This document shows positions 35,477-44,720 of a stretch of 64,000 nucleotides of DNA, piece after piece. The stretch spans positions 267,082 through 331,081 of the forward strand of contig NZ_JABFDH010000005.1 of assembly GCF_013403975.1 (NCBI RefSeq). Direction: 5' to 3'. Under the pieces are notes generated by a model. That model worked only from the letters and a program-made list of their open reading frames with translations, was not told the DNA's origin and ran no database searches. The DNA is from Winogradskyella ursingii (GTDB lineage Bacteria > Bacteroidota > Bacteroidia > Flavobacteriales > Flavobacteriaceae). Position numbers and translations under genes: made by a program. Each line of letters opens with the position of its first letter. Within the stretch, counting starts at the first letter, position 1.

Positions 35477-37744
35477 ATGGCGTTTGATATCGACATGATT
35501 AAAGAGGTATATAGTAATATCACAGAGCGTGTAAATGCTGCAAGAGATATTGTTGGTAAACCATTAACACTTTCTGAAAAAATATTATATTCTCATCTTT
35601 GGGATGGAACCACGGACAAAGCCTTTATAAGAGGTAAAGATTATGTGGATTTTGCTCCAGATCGTGTTGCATGTCAAGATGCTACAGCTCAGATGGCACT
35701 TTTGCAATTTATGCAAGCAGGTAAGCCAAAAGTGGCCGTGCCAACTACCGTACATTGTGATCACTTAATCCAAGCTAAGGAAGGTGCAGCAACCGATTTA
35801 AAAAATGCTAATAGCACAAGTAGTGAGGTATTTGATTTTTTGGAATCTGTATCAAATAAATATGGTATTGGGTTTTGGAAACCTGGTGCAGGAATCATAC
35901 ATCAAGTAGTATTAGAAAATTATGCATTTCCAGGAGGAATGATGATTGGTACCGATTCGCACACAGTTAATGCTGGAGGATTAGGAATGGTAGCCATTGG
36001 GGTAGGTGGAGCAGATGCGGTAGATGTTATGGCAGGTATGGCTTGGGAGCTTAAATTTCCAAAATTAATTGGTGTAAAATTAACAGGAAAACTTTCTGGA
36101 TGGACTGCACCTAAGGATGTTATCTTAAAGGTAGCAGAAATTCTTACAGTAAAAGGGGGAACAGGAGCCATTGTGGAGTATTTTGGTCCAGGTGCATTGT
36201 CAATGTCTTGTACAGGAAAAGGTACTATTTGTAATATGGGGGCAGAGATTGGAGCAACGACTTCAACATTTGGTTATGATGATTCAATGGAGCGTTATCT
36301 GCGCGCAACCGATAGATCTGATGTTGCAGACGAGGCTAATAAAATTAGAGAATACCTTACGGCAGACGATGAAGTCTATGCCAACCCTGAGCAATATTTT
36401 GATCAAGTTATTGAAATTAACTTATCGGAGTTGGGACCATTGTTAAATGGGCCTTTCACTCCAGATTTATCAACCGAAGTTGGTAAAGACATGACGGAAA
36501 AAGCCAAAAAGAATGATTGGCCAATGCAGGTAGAATGGGGATTGATAGGATCTTGTACCAATTCATCTTACGAAGATTTATCAAGAGCAGCTTCGATTGC
36601 TCAACAAGCTTTAGATAAAGGTCTGAAGACCAAAGCAGAGTTTGGAATAAATCCAGGTTCTGAGCAGGTGAGATATACAGCACATCGTGATGGTATCCTT
36701 CAAGTGTTTGAAAAATTGGACGCGAAGATATTTACCAACGCTTGTGGTCCATGTATTGGCCAATGGGCAAGATATAACGATCCAAAAAATGCACCTAAAA
36801 ATAGTATCGTGCATTCGTTTAACAGAAACTTTGCTAAACGTGCAGACGGTAATCCAAATACGCATGCATTTGTTGCCTCACCAGAGATTACGGCAGCAAT
36901 AGCTATTGCCGGAAGATTGGATTTTAATCCATTGACCGACAAATTGATCAATGAAAATGGAGAAGAAGTAATGTTAGACGAACCAACAGGATGGGAATTG
37001 CCACCAAAAGGGTTTGAGGTAAAGGAAAATGGTTATTTAGCTCCAGTGGAAGATGGTAGTGGAGTTGAAATTAAAGTCGACTCTGAATCTGAACGTTTAC
37101 AATTGTTAGACCCTTTTACTCCATTAGGAGATTCTATAACAGGTGCTAAACTATTAATAAAAGCCTTTGGAAAATGTACTACAGATCACATTTCTATGGC
37201 AGGACCATGGTTACGTTTTAGAGGACATTTAGACAACATTGCGAACAATACTTTGATTGGTGCTGTTAATGCGTATAACAAGAAGACAAATTTTGTAAAA
37301 AATCAATTAACTGGTGAATTTGCAGGTGTACCAGATACGGCTAGAGCTTATAAGAAAGCTGGAATAAAGTCCGTTGTAGTTGGTGACCACAATTATGGAG
37401 AAGGTTCTTCGAGAGAACATGCGGCTATGCAACCTAGACATTTGGGTGTTGCTGCTGTAATCGTAAAATCATTTGCTAGGATTCATGAAACGAACCTTAA
37501 AAAACAAGGGATGTTAGGTTTAACATTTGCTAATGAGGCAGATTACGACTTAATTCAAGAAGATGATACTTTTAACTTTACAGATTTAAATGAATTTGCA
37601 CCAGATAAACAACTGCATGTTGAAGTCGTTCATGCAGATGGCAGTAAAGATCTTATTGCATTGAATCATACCTATAATGCTGCTCAAATTAAGTGGTACA
37701 ATGAGGGATCTGCTTTAAACTTAATAAAAAAGCAAAACGCATAA
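35477..37744 (+). CDS. Aconitate hydratase, mitochondrial type
   Basis: A 755-residue 4Fe-4S enzyme that interconverts citrate and isocitrate in the TCA cycle. Motifs: [20 protein letters not shown], the first cluster Cys in [13 protein letters not shown], the other two in [14 protein letters not shown], and in the swivelling domain [18 protein letters not shown]. The length and order fit mitochondrial-type aconitases used by many Bacteroidota rather than AcnB. The gene is transcribed alone, with a terminator directly after it. Confidence 0.97.
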   Translation: MAFDIDMIKEVYSNITERVNAARDIVGKPLTLSEKILYSHLWDGTTDKAFIRGKDYVDFAPDRVACQDATAQMALLQFMQAGKPKVAVPTTVHCDHLIQAKEGAATDLKNANSTSSEVFDFLESVSNKYGIGFWKPGAGIIHQVVLENYAFPGGMMIGTDSHTVNAGGLGMVAIGVGGADAVDVMAGMAWELKFPKLIGVKLTGKLSGWTAPKDVILKVAEILTVKGGTGAIVEYFGPGALSMSCTGKGTICNMGAEIGATTSTFGYDDSMERYLRATDRSDVADEANKIREYLTADDEVYANPEQYFDQVIEINLSELGPLLNGPFTPDLSTEVGKDMTEKAKKNDWPMQVEWGLIGSCTNSSYEDLSRAASIAQQALDKGLKTKAEFGINPGSEQVRYTAHRDGILQVFEKLDAKIFTNACGPCIGQWARYNDPKNAPKNSIVHSFNRNFAKRADGNPNTHAFVASPEITAAIAIAGRLDFNPLTDKLINENGEEVMLDEPTGWELPPKGFEVKENGYLAPVEDGSGVEIKVDSESERLQLLDPFTPLGDSITGAKLLIKAFGKCTTDHISMAGPWLRFRGHLDNIANNTLIGAVNAYNKKTNFVKNQLTGEFAGVPDTARAYKKAGIKSVVVGDHNYGEGSSREHAAMQPRHLGVAAVIVKSFARIHETNLKKQGMLGLTFANEADYDLIQEDDTFNFTDLNEFAPDKQLHVEVVHADGSKDLIALNHTYNAAQIKWYNEGSALNLIKKQNA

Positions 37745-37766
37745 GCATTAGATTACTAAAAAAATG

Positions 37767-37797
37767 AAACCCTTAGTTTACCGCTGAGGGTTTTTTT
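37767..37797 (+). terminator. Terminator of the aconitase gene
   Basis: AAACCCTTAG (37767-37776) pairs with CTGAGGGTTT (37784-37793), one wobble, and is followed by a T run. Confidence 0.85.
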
Positions 37798-37862
37798 AAT
37801 CTTTTTTTGAAAGGAAATGCGAATATTACAGTCTTATTGTTGCACTTCATTACTTTGAAACT

Positions 37863-38432
37863 ATGGCGAGATCAAAACGAAGCATTTTAATGAACATAAT
37901 AATTTTAGTAATTATTATTTTGTTGATAATTCCTAAAACGCGAGTTGCATTTCAAATTTTCCTTCATAGAGGATGGAGTTATATCAATCAATCTTCACTA
38001 ATTGCCGAAGAGGAAAGAAAAACTATTGACTATACAGACTGGAAGTTGATTTCCGAAGATGGCAATACTATTAATTTTGAAGATACCTCGGGTGAAGTTG
38101 TATTTATTAATTTATGGGCAACATGGTGTCCTCCCTGTATTGCAGAAATGCCAAGTCTTCAATTATTGTACGATGATTATAAAGACAAAGTGAGTTTTTT
38201 ATTTATAACGAGTGATAATTTTGAAAGAGTACAGAACTTTAAAACCAAAAACGATTACACTTTTGAAACGCATCGCATCATTTCGGGTTCTCAAAAAGAA
38301 TTTAGAACCAGTTCAATTCCCAGAACATTTGTCATTAATAAAAACGGCGAAATTGTAATTGATGAGTCTGGTGCTATTGATTGGAATAGCTCTAAAATTA
38401 GGGCGCAATTAGACGAACTACTGGCTAAATAG
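37863..38432 (+). CDS. Membrane-anchored TlpA/thioredoxin-like protein
   Basis: A 189-residue protein with an N-terminal membrane helix (about 8-25) and an extracytoplasmic thioredoxin fold. The active site is WATWCPPCIAEMP (Cys-89, Cys-92), followed by the cis-proline region TSSIPRTFVINKNGEIV. Such proteins reduce or oxidise disulfides in the periplasm, for example in cytochrome c maturation. No cytochrome genes are near, so the target is unknown. It converges with crtZ, the stops being 2 bp apart. Confidence 0.92.
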   Translation: MARSKRSILMNIIILVIIILLIIPKTRVAFQIFLHRGWSYINQSSLIAEEERKTIDYTDWKLISEDGNTINFEDTSGEVVFINLWATWCPPCIAEMPSLQLLYDDYKDKVSFLFITSDNFERVQNFKTKNDYTFETHRIISGSQKEFRTSSIPRTFVINKNGEIVIDESGAIDWNSSKIRAQLDELLAK

Positions 38433-38434
38433 TT

Positions 38435-38881
38435 TTATTTAAAATATTTAAACGGAACAATAAGCATCCCAAAATTTTCTCCTTTGTTCTTTCCTAAATG
38501 TTTATGGTGTATTTTATGAGCACGCCTTACGCCTCTCGCATATTTATTATCTATATTACGTAGCCATTTGAAACGTTGATGAATAAAAATGTCATGAACT
38601 ACAAAATATGCAATGCCGTAAAACAAAATGCCTAGGCCTATAGGTAAAGTGTACCAAACATCTTCGTAATTCCAAAGATAAAAGCATACCATACTTACTA
38701 CTGCATAGAAAATAAAAAACGCATCGTTTCTCTCAAACCAACTATCGTGGTCTTTTTGATGATGATCTTTGTGTAAATTCCATAGAAAACCATGCATGAT
38801 GTATTTATGCGTAAACCATGCATTAAACTCCATGATAAAAAATGTACCTAAAAAAATTAGTATCCAAAAAATAGTTTGCAT
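38435..38881 (-). CDS. crtZ: Beta-carotene hydroxylase
   Basis: A 148-residue membrane di-iron hydroxylase that adds 3-hydroxyl groups to beta-carotene, giving zeaxanthin. The histidine clusters that bind iron are present: AWFTHKYIMHGFLWNLHKDHH and RRAHKIHHKHLGK. Four hydrophobic helices surround them. Last gene of the minus-strand operon carH-like, crtI, crtB, crtZ (18 bp after crtB). Together with crtY at 25 kb, the set predicts the yellow pigment zeaxanthin common in flavobacteria. Confidence 0.94.
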   Translation of the reverse strand: MQTIFWILIFLGTFFIMEFNAWFTHKYIMHGFLWNLHKDHHQKDHDSWFERNDAFFIFYAVVSMVCFYLWNYEDVWYTLPIGLGILFYGIAYFVVHDIFIHQRFKWLRNIDNKYARGVRRAHKIHHKHLGKNKGENFGMLIVPFKYFK

Positions 38882-38899
38882 AATAGTTCTTTTATAATG

Positions 38900-39739
38900 T
38901 TATAATAAATTTAATTGATATTTTACGTAGCTTCTCGTTAAGAGTTCTACCTTTTTGTAATTTGGTACTCTAATTCTGGTTGATTTTATTTCGAGAGCTG
39001 GTGTTTTCTTTAGTTTTTCTAACAATTTACTATAATAGCGATAAGCCATAAATACACCAAATTTCGCATCAATTGGCAACCTTTTTATTCCTTTTAAGCC
39101 CTCTGCAAAATCTGCTTCAATATCATTAATTATAGCTTCTTTAGAAGCTTCATCCAATTGATTTAAATCTGTATTTGGAAAATACGTACGGCTTAAATCT
39201 TCAAAATCGGCTTTGAGGTCACGCAGAAAATTAACCTTTTGAAATGCAGAACCCAATCGCATAGCAGAAGCTTTTAAATCGTTATATTTTTCTTCCTCAC
39301 CCTTAACGAAAACTTTTAAACACATAAGCCCTACAACATCGGCAGAACCGTAAATATAGTCGCGATATTCCTGCTCGGTTAAATAATCTGTTTTATGCAG
39401 ATCCAACCGCATACTTTTCATAAAGGCATTAACCAAATGTTTGTCTATACTGTATTTATGAAATGTTTCTTGAAATGAATTTAAAATAGGGTTCAGACTT
39501 ATTTTGTCCGTTAAAGCCAATTCTAAATCATTTTCAAAATGTTTAAAGAGCTTTTCCTTATCATAATCGTGGAAAGTATCTACAATTTCATCAGCAAACC
39601 TAACAAAACCATAAATGTTATAAATGTCTTGCCTTATACTGTCCGACAACATTTTGGTCGCCATAGAAAAAGAAGTGCTATAAGCATTGGTTACTGCTTT
39701 GCTGCACTCTTTGGAAACGTTGTCAAAAATAGATTTCAT
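38900..39739 (-). CDS. crtB: Phytoene synthase
   Basis: A 279-residue prenyl-condensing enzyme that makes phytoene from two geranylgeranyl diphosphates. Both Asp-rich magnesium-binding motifs are visible: VRFADEIVDTFHD (about 46-58) and NFLRDLKADFEDLSRTYFP (about 167-185). It begins MKSIFDNVSKECSKAVTNAYSTSF, where the Ser/Tyr cluster fits squalene/phytoene synthases. It follows crtI by 47 bp in the operon and precedes crtZ. Confidence 0.95.
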   Translation of the reverse strand: MKSIFDNVSKECSKAVTNAYSTSFSMATKMLSDSIRQDIYNIYGFVRFADEIVDTFHDYDKEKLFKHFENDLELALTDKISLNPILNSFQETFHKYSIDKHLVNAFMKSMRLDLHKTDYLTEQEYRDYIYGSADVVGLMCLKVFVKGEEEKYNDLKASAMRLGSAFQKVNFLRDLKADFEDLSRTYFPNTDLNQLDEASKEAIINDIEADFAEGLKGIKRLPIDAKFGVFMAYRYYSKLLEKLKKTPALEIKSTRIRVPNYKKVELLTRSYVKYQLNLL

Positions 39740-39786
39740 AAATTAATATTGTGTTTGTTTTTAGATTCTTATAATCTATTTTCAAT

Positions 39787-41241
39787 TTAATGTTTATCGA
39801 TCAATTCGGCCACCAATTTCCCTGAAATTAATGACGGTGGTACTCCCGGTCCAGGCACGGTAAGTTGCCCAGTAAAGTAAAGTCCATTTACTTTTTTACT
39901 CTTTAGTTTTGGTCTTAAAAAAGCAGTTTGCATTAATGTATTTGCCATACCATATGCATTACCTTTATAAGAATTGTAATCTTCAATAAAATCATTTACA
40001 CAATAGGATTCTTTAAAAAGTACATGGTCTTTCACATGTTGCTTAGTTCGTTTTTCAAATCTATCGATGATTATATCAAAATATTTATCTCTTAATCCAC
40101 TAGTATCCTCTAATCCTGGTGCGATGGGAATTAAGAAAAAACCTGTTTCACTTCCCTCCGGAGCCATGCTCTTATCGGTAACAGATGGAAAGTTAACATA
40201 AAATAATGGATTTTCAGGCCATTTTGGATCATCGTAAATTTCCTCAGCATGTGCTTCAAAATCAGTGTCAAAAAACAAATTATGATGCTCAACATTCTTA
40301 AGTTTTTTATTGAAGCCTACATAAAATAATAATGAAGATGGCGCAAACGTGCGTTTCTCCCAATAGCTTTCACTGTATTGTCTGTGTTCTTTATTTAATA
40401 GCGTTTCAGAATGGTGATAATCGGCGCCGCTGAGAATGATGTCAGACATAACCTCTTCTCCATTGACTAAAATAGAATGTGCCTTGCCATCATAAACATT
40501 TATTTTCTCAACATTACTTTCTGTATTAATAGAAACACCAAGTGATTCTGCAAGATTTTTCATAGCTTTAATCACTTCGTACATTCCGCCTTTAGGATGC
40601 CAAGTGCCAAGACCAAAATCTGCATAATTCATAAAACTATAAAATGAAGGAGTTTGGTTGGGTTTTGCTCCCAGAAAAAGTACTGGAAACTCTAAGGTTG
40701 AAATAAGTTTAGGGTTACTGAATTTTTTTCGAACCTCTGAACTTATCGTTTTAAAGAACTGGTCAACTCTTGTAATCGTTTCTTTTGTCACTAATTCAAA
40801 AGGGGAAATACCTGGTTTTAAAACTACTTTATTTATAGCTATATCGTAATGCTCTTGTGCTCTTGCTATAAATTGGCGTAAAGGTTGAGAACTTCCTGGC
40901 TCTATTCTTTCGAACTCCTCGCAAATTTGGTCCATATGATCACCAATTGTAATGGTGTCGTCTGAAAAGAAAATTTTGTATGCCGGACTTAGTTTGTCTA
41001 ATTGATAATAATCCGATGTGGATTTACCAAAATCATTAAAAAACTTTTCAAATATATCTGGCATCCAGTACCAGCTTGGACCAATGTCAAAAGTAAAACC
41101 ATCTTTTGTTATTTGTCTTGCTCTCCCTCCGACGCTGCTGTTTTTTTCAAAAATAGTCACTTTATGGCCTGCTTTGGCCAAATAGCAGGATGCAGATAGC
41201 GCAGAAAAACCCGAACCAATTATAGAAATGATTTTGCTCAT
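39787..41241 (-). CDS. crtI: Phytoene desaturase
   Basis: A 484-residue FAD enzyme that converts phytoene to lycopene by stepwise desaturation. It has the N-terminal FAD motif SIIGSGFSALSASCYLAKAGH, GGRARQITKDGFTFDIGPSW shortly after, and the C-terminal CrtI signature YFTGQLTVPGPGVPPSLISGKLVAEL. It directly follows the regulator gene, with 6 bp between them, so crt expression is tied to the regulator's own transcript. Confidence 0.96.
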   Translation of the reverse strand: MSKIISIIGSGFSALSASCYLAKAGHKVTIFEKNSSVGGRARQITKDGFTFDIGPSWYWMPDIFEKFFNDFGKSTSDYYQLDKLSPAYKIFFSDDTITIGDHMDQICEEFERIEPGSSQPLRQFIARAQEHYDIAINKVVLKPGISPFELVTKETITRVDQFFKTISSEVRKKFSNPKLISTLEFPVLFLGAKPNQTPSFYSFMNYADFGLGTWHPKGGMYEVIKAMKNLAESLGVSINTESNVEKINVYDGKAHSILVNGEEVMSDIILSGADYHHSETLLNKEHRQYSESYWEKRTFAPSSLLFYVGFNKKLKNVEHHNLFFDTDFEAHAEEIYDDPKWPENPLFYVNFPSVTDKSMAPEGSETGFFLIPIAPGLEDTSGLRDKYFDIIIDRFEKRTKQHVKDHVLFKESYCVNDFIEDYNSYKGNAYGMANTLMQTAFLRPKLKSKKVNGLYFTGQLTVPGPGVPPSLISGKLVAELIDKH

Positions 41242-41247
41242 TAGTAA

Positions 41248-42147
41248 TTAGACTTTATCTATTAAAGATTGTATAGAATTATAGGTTTTTATTTGCTCTG
41301 GTAATTTGTCAGTATTTAAAGAGGATAACATCTTGCCTAAAATCCAAAACTCTGATGTATCGTCTTTTAGTAATGTGTTTTCAAATTCTTTAATGTAGTT
41401 TTTTATGGAATTTTTATCGGGATTTATAGTAAAATAAGATACAAAGATGATATTATCATAATAGTTATGTAGGTCTGCCAGACTTTTCAATGGAACACTT
41501 TGACCTAAAAATATAGATTGATATCCTCTGTAAATCAATTGATGATTTATAAACATGAGACCTAGCTCGTGAATTTCGTTTTCCGGGAGATAGAGCACAA
41601 AAGTTTTATTCGATTTATTAATTTTTTTTGCTTGAATAAGCTCTGTGTTTACCAATATTTTTTGCCTAATTAAGGTAGTTATAAAATGCTCATGTGCTGG
41701 TGTTATCGTATCCGTTTGCCATAAAAGACCTATCTCGTTTAATAGGGGAATAAATATTTCGTAAAATATTTCACTAAAATTCTTATCCTTTAGTAAGCTT
41801 TCGTAAGTATTATAGAACAATATTTGGTCAAAATTCAGCATGGCCAACTTAAGAGAATTGATTGCGTGGTTTTCAATATTATCATCAACTGCAATTTCCC
41901 TAACTAACGCAGGTATTTTAGATTCTTCAATGGTTGCTATTTTAGAAATTTTATAACCATTATTGTTAAGATAACTTACGTTGAGCAATTTTTGAAAACT
42001 CGGTAAATCGTAATATCTAATGTTTGTTTCTGTACGTTTAGGTTCAAGAAGATTATAGCGTTTTTCCCAAATTCTTATAGTATGTGCTTTAACACCAGTT
42101 AAATTTTCGAGATCTTTAATACTAAATCTATTCTTTATATTGTTCAT
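41248..42147 (-). CDS. MerR-family, CarH-like cobalamin-binding regulator of carotenoid genes
   Basis: A 299-residue regulator. MerR DNA-binding domain at about 5-75 (RFSIKDLENLTGVKAHTIRIWEKRYNLL, with conserved RIWE). A four-helix B12-cap domain carries W143-x9-E153-H154 (LLW...AHEH), the adenosylcobalamin-shielding motif of CarH. A Rossmann-like B12 domain carries E191-x-H193-x-x-G196 (EIHELG), whose His is the lower axial ligand in the family (usually DxHxxG). In Myxococcus and Thermus, CarH is a light-sensitive repressor of carotenoid genes. First gene of the crt operon, so feedback and light control are likely. Confidence 0.85.
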   Translation of the reverse strand: MNNIKNRFSIKDLENLTGVKAHTIRIWEKRYNLLEPKRTETNIRYYDLPSFQKLLNVSYLNNNGYKISKIATIEESKIPALVREIAVDDNIENHAINSLKLAMLNFDQILFYNTYESLLKDKNFSEIFYEIFIPLLNEIGLLWQTDTITPAHEHFITTLIRQKILVNTELIQAKKINKSNKTFVLYLPENEIHELGLMFINHQLIYRGYQSIFLGQSVPLKSLADLHNYYDNIIFVSYFTINPDKNSIKNYIKEFENTLLKDDTSEFWILGKMLSSLNTDKLPEQIKTYNSIQSLIDKV

Positions 42148-42168
42148 GTTTTGCTAAAAAAGTCTAAA

Positions 42169-42176
42169 CAAAAATA
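42169..42176 (-). promoter_or_regulatory. Putative -7 element of the carH-crtIBZ operon
   Basis: TATTTTTG on the minus strand fits TAnnTTTG, 21 bases before the regulator ATG. A TGTTTAGAC segment overlaps it downstream and may be an operator half-site. No TTG at 19-base spacing. Confidence 0.4.
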
Positions 42177-42278
42177 AGGTATTAAGTAAGAAGTTGGTTA
42201 TAATTAACAAAAATTAAATAAAATTATTTGAAAAGTGGGATTTTGTGATCTCGAAGATTCACCAATTGAAAAATAAAG

Positions 42279-42362
42279 TGCGCACGAGAAGACTCGAACT
42301 TCCACGGACTAATGTCCACCAACCCCTCAAGCTGGCGCGTCTACCAATTCCGCCACGTGCGC
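42279..42362 (-). tRNA. tRNA-Leu (anticodon GAG)
   Basis: Cloverleaf read on the minus strand: acceptor GCGCACG/CGTGCGC with discriminator A, D-arm GCGGAATTGGTAGACGC, anticodon stem CCAGC/GTTGG around loop TTGAGGG (anticodon GAG, for CUC/CUU), a long variable arm typical of Leu, and T-arm GGAAG-TTCGAGT-CTTCT. It is 84 bases; CCA is not encoded. It lies 56 bp after tRNA-Lys, beyond a terminator. Confidence 0.95.
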
Positions 42363-42381
42363 AAATATCAATAAGTAAAGA

Positions 42382-42416
42382 TAAAAAAAAAGTTAAGCTT
42401 AGGTTGCTTAACTTTT
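42382..42416 (-). terminator. Terminator of tRNA-Lys
   Basis: AAAAGTTAAGC and GCTTAACTTTT (42388-42398 and 42406-42416 on plus) pair perfectly over 11 bp with a 7-base loop, and the minus strand continues as a T run to 42382. It lies between tRNA-Lys and tRNA-Leu. Confidence 0.8.
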
Positions 42417-42418
42417 AG

Positions 42419-42491
42419 TGACCAGTCTGGGGCTCGAACCCAGGACCCTCTCCTTAAAAGGGAGATGCTCTACCAACTGAGCTAACTGGTC
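42419..42491 (-). tRNA. tRNA-Lys (anticodon TTT)
   Basis: Cloverleaf on the minus strand: acceptor GACCAGT/ACTGGTC with discriminator A, D-arm TAGCTCAGTTGGTAGAGCA, anticodon stem TCTCC/GGAGA around loop CTTTTAA (anticodon TTT), and T-arm GGGTTCGAGCCC. It is 73 bases with no encoded CCA. Confidence 0.96.
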
Positions 42492-42516
42492 AAAATGTGT
42501 TTCTCTAACGAGGGTG

Positions 42517-42546
42517 CAAATATAAAATGTTTAATTAATAAAACAA
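42517..42546 (-). promoter_or_regulatory. Promoter of tRNA-Lys
   Basis: On the minus strand: TTG (complement of CAA 42544-42546), a 19-base spacer, TATATTTG (42524-42517), then CACCC. The TATATTTGCACCC core recurs in the promoter at 63867-63896 near the right edge. Confidence 0.8.
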
Positions 42547-42620
42547 TACTTTTTTTATTTAAATTTTCGTTTTTTTGTTGTGCGGAATTGTATTGTTTTA
42601 ATTATCAATTTATAAGGCTT

Positions 42621-43142
42621 ATGGTTATTGTTTTAATGGGATATATGGGTTGCGGAAAATCTACAATTGGTAAGCAATTGGCTACAGTTCTCAATTACAG
42701 TTTTTTAGATCTGGATGATTACATTTCGAGTAAGGAAAAGATGATAGTACCTTCGATTTTTGAAAAAAAAGGTGAAATTTATTTCAGAAAAATGGAATCT
42801 AAGTATTTGGAGCGCATAATCGTAAAAGAAAACAATCTAGTGCTCGCTTTGGGTGGTGGCACTCCTTGTTATGCAAATAATATGGAAGCACTTTTAAAAA
42901 ATAAAAATGTAAAGACATTTTACCTAAAGCTACCAATAACGACCTTGGCAGAAAGATTGTTTACTGAAAAAGAAAAACGACCTTTAATAAGCCTTATCAA
43001 GGACAAAGAAATGCTTTTAGAGTTTATTGGAAAACATTTGTTTGAACGTACCCAATATTATAGTCAGGCCGAATTTAAGATCAATGGGGAAGGTAAGTCT
43101 GTAAAAACTATTGTAGAAGAAATTGTAACAACACTAGTCTAA
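42621..43142 (+). CDS. aroK: Shikimate kinase
   Basis: A 173-residue P-loop kinase that phosphorylates shikimate at O3 in aromatic-compound synthesis. The ATG at 42621 (MVIVLMGYMGCGKSTIGKQLA) is chosen; the frame is open 42 codons further upstream but that would cover the tRNA-Lys promoter. Motifs: Walker A GYMGCGKST, DLDDYISSKEKM (shikimate-binding DxD), FRKMESKYLE, LALGGGTPCY and the lid RPLISLI. It converges with the phosphoribosyltransferase gene, with a 9-bp overlap of coding ends. Confidence 0.95.
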   Translation: MVIVLMGYMGCGKSTIGKQLATVLNYSFLDLDDYISSKEKMIVPSIFEKKGEIYFRKMESKYLERIIVKENNLVLALGGGTPCYANNMEALLKNKNVKTFYLKLPITTLAERLFTEKEKRPLISLIKDKEMLLEFIGKHLFERTQYYSQAEFKINGEGKSVKTIVEEIVTTLV

Positions 43143-43637
43143 AAAAACCTCGTAAGGTTTTTTAGAAAGACTCACATTGACATGCTCAAATAATGATGTC
43201 GATAATGAGATACCCTTAAAATCTGCTTTAACGGGATACTTTTTGTGATTTCTATTGACGAGAACGGCCGTTTTAAATTGTTTTAGCGGGACGTCGAGAA
43301 AATGTTTGATCCCATAGATTAAAGTGCTCCCAGAATTTAAAACATCATCTACTAACACTAACGGCTTATTAGAATAATCCTCTTTTAGTAAAGACGTTTT
43401 TATGGGTTTGGTTGGTTCCTTTTTATCGATGGTCACTTTGCAAAGTGTGGAGGCAATTGGAGATATTTTATCCAATTGTTGCTTTATTTTTTTAGCCAAT
43501 AAGTAACCGTTGCTTTCAATACCAGCTATGATCAACTCCTTCTCATTAACATTGCTTTCGTAGATTTGATATGCAATCCTTCTTATTCGGTGCTCAATCT
43601 CTTTATGACTTAATATGGTATTTTTGGTTAATGCCAT
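43134..43637 (-). CDS. Phosphoribosyltransferase-domain protein (PyrR-like)
   Basis: A 167-residue type I phosphoribosyltransferase. The PRPP-binding loop is KPLVLVDDVLNSGSTLIYG (two Asp then the Thr/Ser-rich turn), and the fold continues with VPLKQFKTAVLVNRNHKKYPV. PyrR and uracil/hypoxanthine phosphoribosyltransferases share this loop; a regulatory RNA-binding role as in Bacillus PyrR is possible but unproven. The ATG at 43637 overlaps the stop of the upstream methyltransferase (TGATG), giving translational coupling. No pyrimidine gene is adjacent. Confidence 0.85.
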   Translation of the reverse strand: MALTKNTILSHKEIEHRIRRIAYQIYESNVNEKELIIAGIESNGYLLAKKIKQQLDKISPIASTLCKVTIDKKEPTKPIKTSLLKEDYSNKPLVLVDDVLNSGSTLIYGIKHFLDVPLKQFKTAVLVNRNHKKYPVKADFKGISLSTSLFEHVNVSLSKKPYEVFLD

Positions 43638-44224
43638 CACATCTTTTTTTCAAAGATAAAAAACAGTTCTTTATTGATTCTTACTTTTATTGAATTATAT
43701 GCCGTTTCCAAAACTTTAATTTCAAACTGTTCTTTAAACAGATTTACATATTCTTTTTTTGAGCCACCAAAAGGCGGCCCAGATTCTGTCAGTTCAAACT
43801 GAAACAGAAGTCCAGCGAGCTTTCCTTGTAGGTTTAGCAACTGATGCATTTTATCTACGTATCTTTCTCTTAAACTTGGTTGCAATGCGCAGAAAAATGT
43901 CTGTTCCAAAATCAAATCAAATTTATCTTCAAAGGCAAAGAAATCTGCATTAACTAATTGTTTTTTCGGAAAATTTGGAACTCTGTTGCTCAGGTTATTT
44001 AGTGGTGCTTCAGCAATATCCAAAACATACACATTTTTAAAACCTTGATTCCATAAATATTCAGCTTCGTAGGCATTTCCAGCACCAGGTATTAAAATTT
44101 TAAGTTCTTTATTTTTTAATTGGTCAATGTATGTTTTTAGTGGTGTGGATATGCTTCCTACATTCCATGCTGTTTCCTTTTCTATATACCTATTCTGCCA
44201 ATAGTTTTTATCGAATTTATTCAT
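43637..44224 (-). CDS. Thiopurine-methyltransferase-family SAM-dependent methyltransferase
   Basis: A 195-residue Rossmann methyltransferase starting MNKFDKNYWQNRYIEKETAWNVG, where the Trp-containing lid is typical of the TPMT family. SAM motif I is ILIPGAGNAYEAEYL; the acid that binds the ribose follows in VYVLDIAE. EQTFFCALQPSLRERYV matches the family's conserved EQTFFCA. Some TPMT-family members methylate tellurite, selenium or halide compounds; the substrate here is unknown. The ATG overlaps the end of the S4 gene by 8 bp (ATGAATAA). Middle gene of a three-gene operon. Confidence 0.88.
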   Translation of the reverse strand: MNKFDKNYWQNRYIEKETAWNVGSISTPLKTYIDQLKNKELKILIPGAGNAYEAEYLWNQGFKNVYVLDIAEAPLNNLSNRVPNFPKKQLVNADFFAFEDKFDLILEQTFFCALQPSLRERYVDKMHQLLNLQGKLAGLLFQFELTESGPPFGGSKKEYVNLFKEQFEIKVLETAYNSIKVRINKELFFIFEKKM

Positions 44225-44585
44225 CCTCGTAAAAATCATCTATATCTCTTCGGTCTTTTTTGGTAGGTCTGCCAGTACCTTTTTTACGATAGTAATCCTT
44301 GCTGTATTTTAATAATTCTTTGGTTTCAAAAGCCTCTTTTGGGGTAGTGTCTGTACGGTAAATATCGACAAGTTTTGCACCAACTCTACTTGGTGGAATA
44401 TCGTTAACTGTCAATTGATACATAATTTGGTCTTTACGTAATTCTATCTTATCGGTTGCATAAACCTCTCTTGATGGTTTTACTACATTTCCATTCACTT
44501 TCACGCGACCTTTTTTACAGGCCTGAGTAGCTATGTTACGGGTTTTGTAATAACGAACACACCATAAAAATTTGTCAACTCGCAT
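44217..44585 (-). CDS. S4-domain RNA-binding protein (Hsp15/HslR-like)
   Basis: A 122-residue protein beginning MRVDKFLWCVRYYKTRN, the S4 RNA-binding domain (about 1-60, ACKKGRVKVNGNVVKPSREV), then a basic tail KKGTGRPTKKDRRD. E. coli Hsp15 of this type rescues stalled 50S subunits carrying a peptidyl-tRNA. The start is the ATG at 44585 rather than 13 codons upstream. It is the first gene of the operon with the methyltransferase and the phosphoribosyltransferase. Confidence 0.9.
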   Translation of the reverse strand: MRVDKFLWCVRYYKTRNIATQACKKGRVKVNGNVVKPSREVYATDKIELRKDQIMYQLTVNDIPPSRVGAKLVDIYRTDTTPKEAFETKELLKYSKDYYRKKGTGRPTKKDRRDIDDFYEDE

Positions 44586-44720
44586 ATATTTTTTACTAAA
44601 AAGTACGTTAATGTTATAGTGCAAAAATATTATATTATTGTATCTTGCACGTTATAAAAAAGCAATAATAAACCTTGTAAAGATTCTGTGGTTGGGTCTT
44701 ACAAGAAATTACAAAAATTT

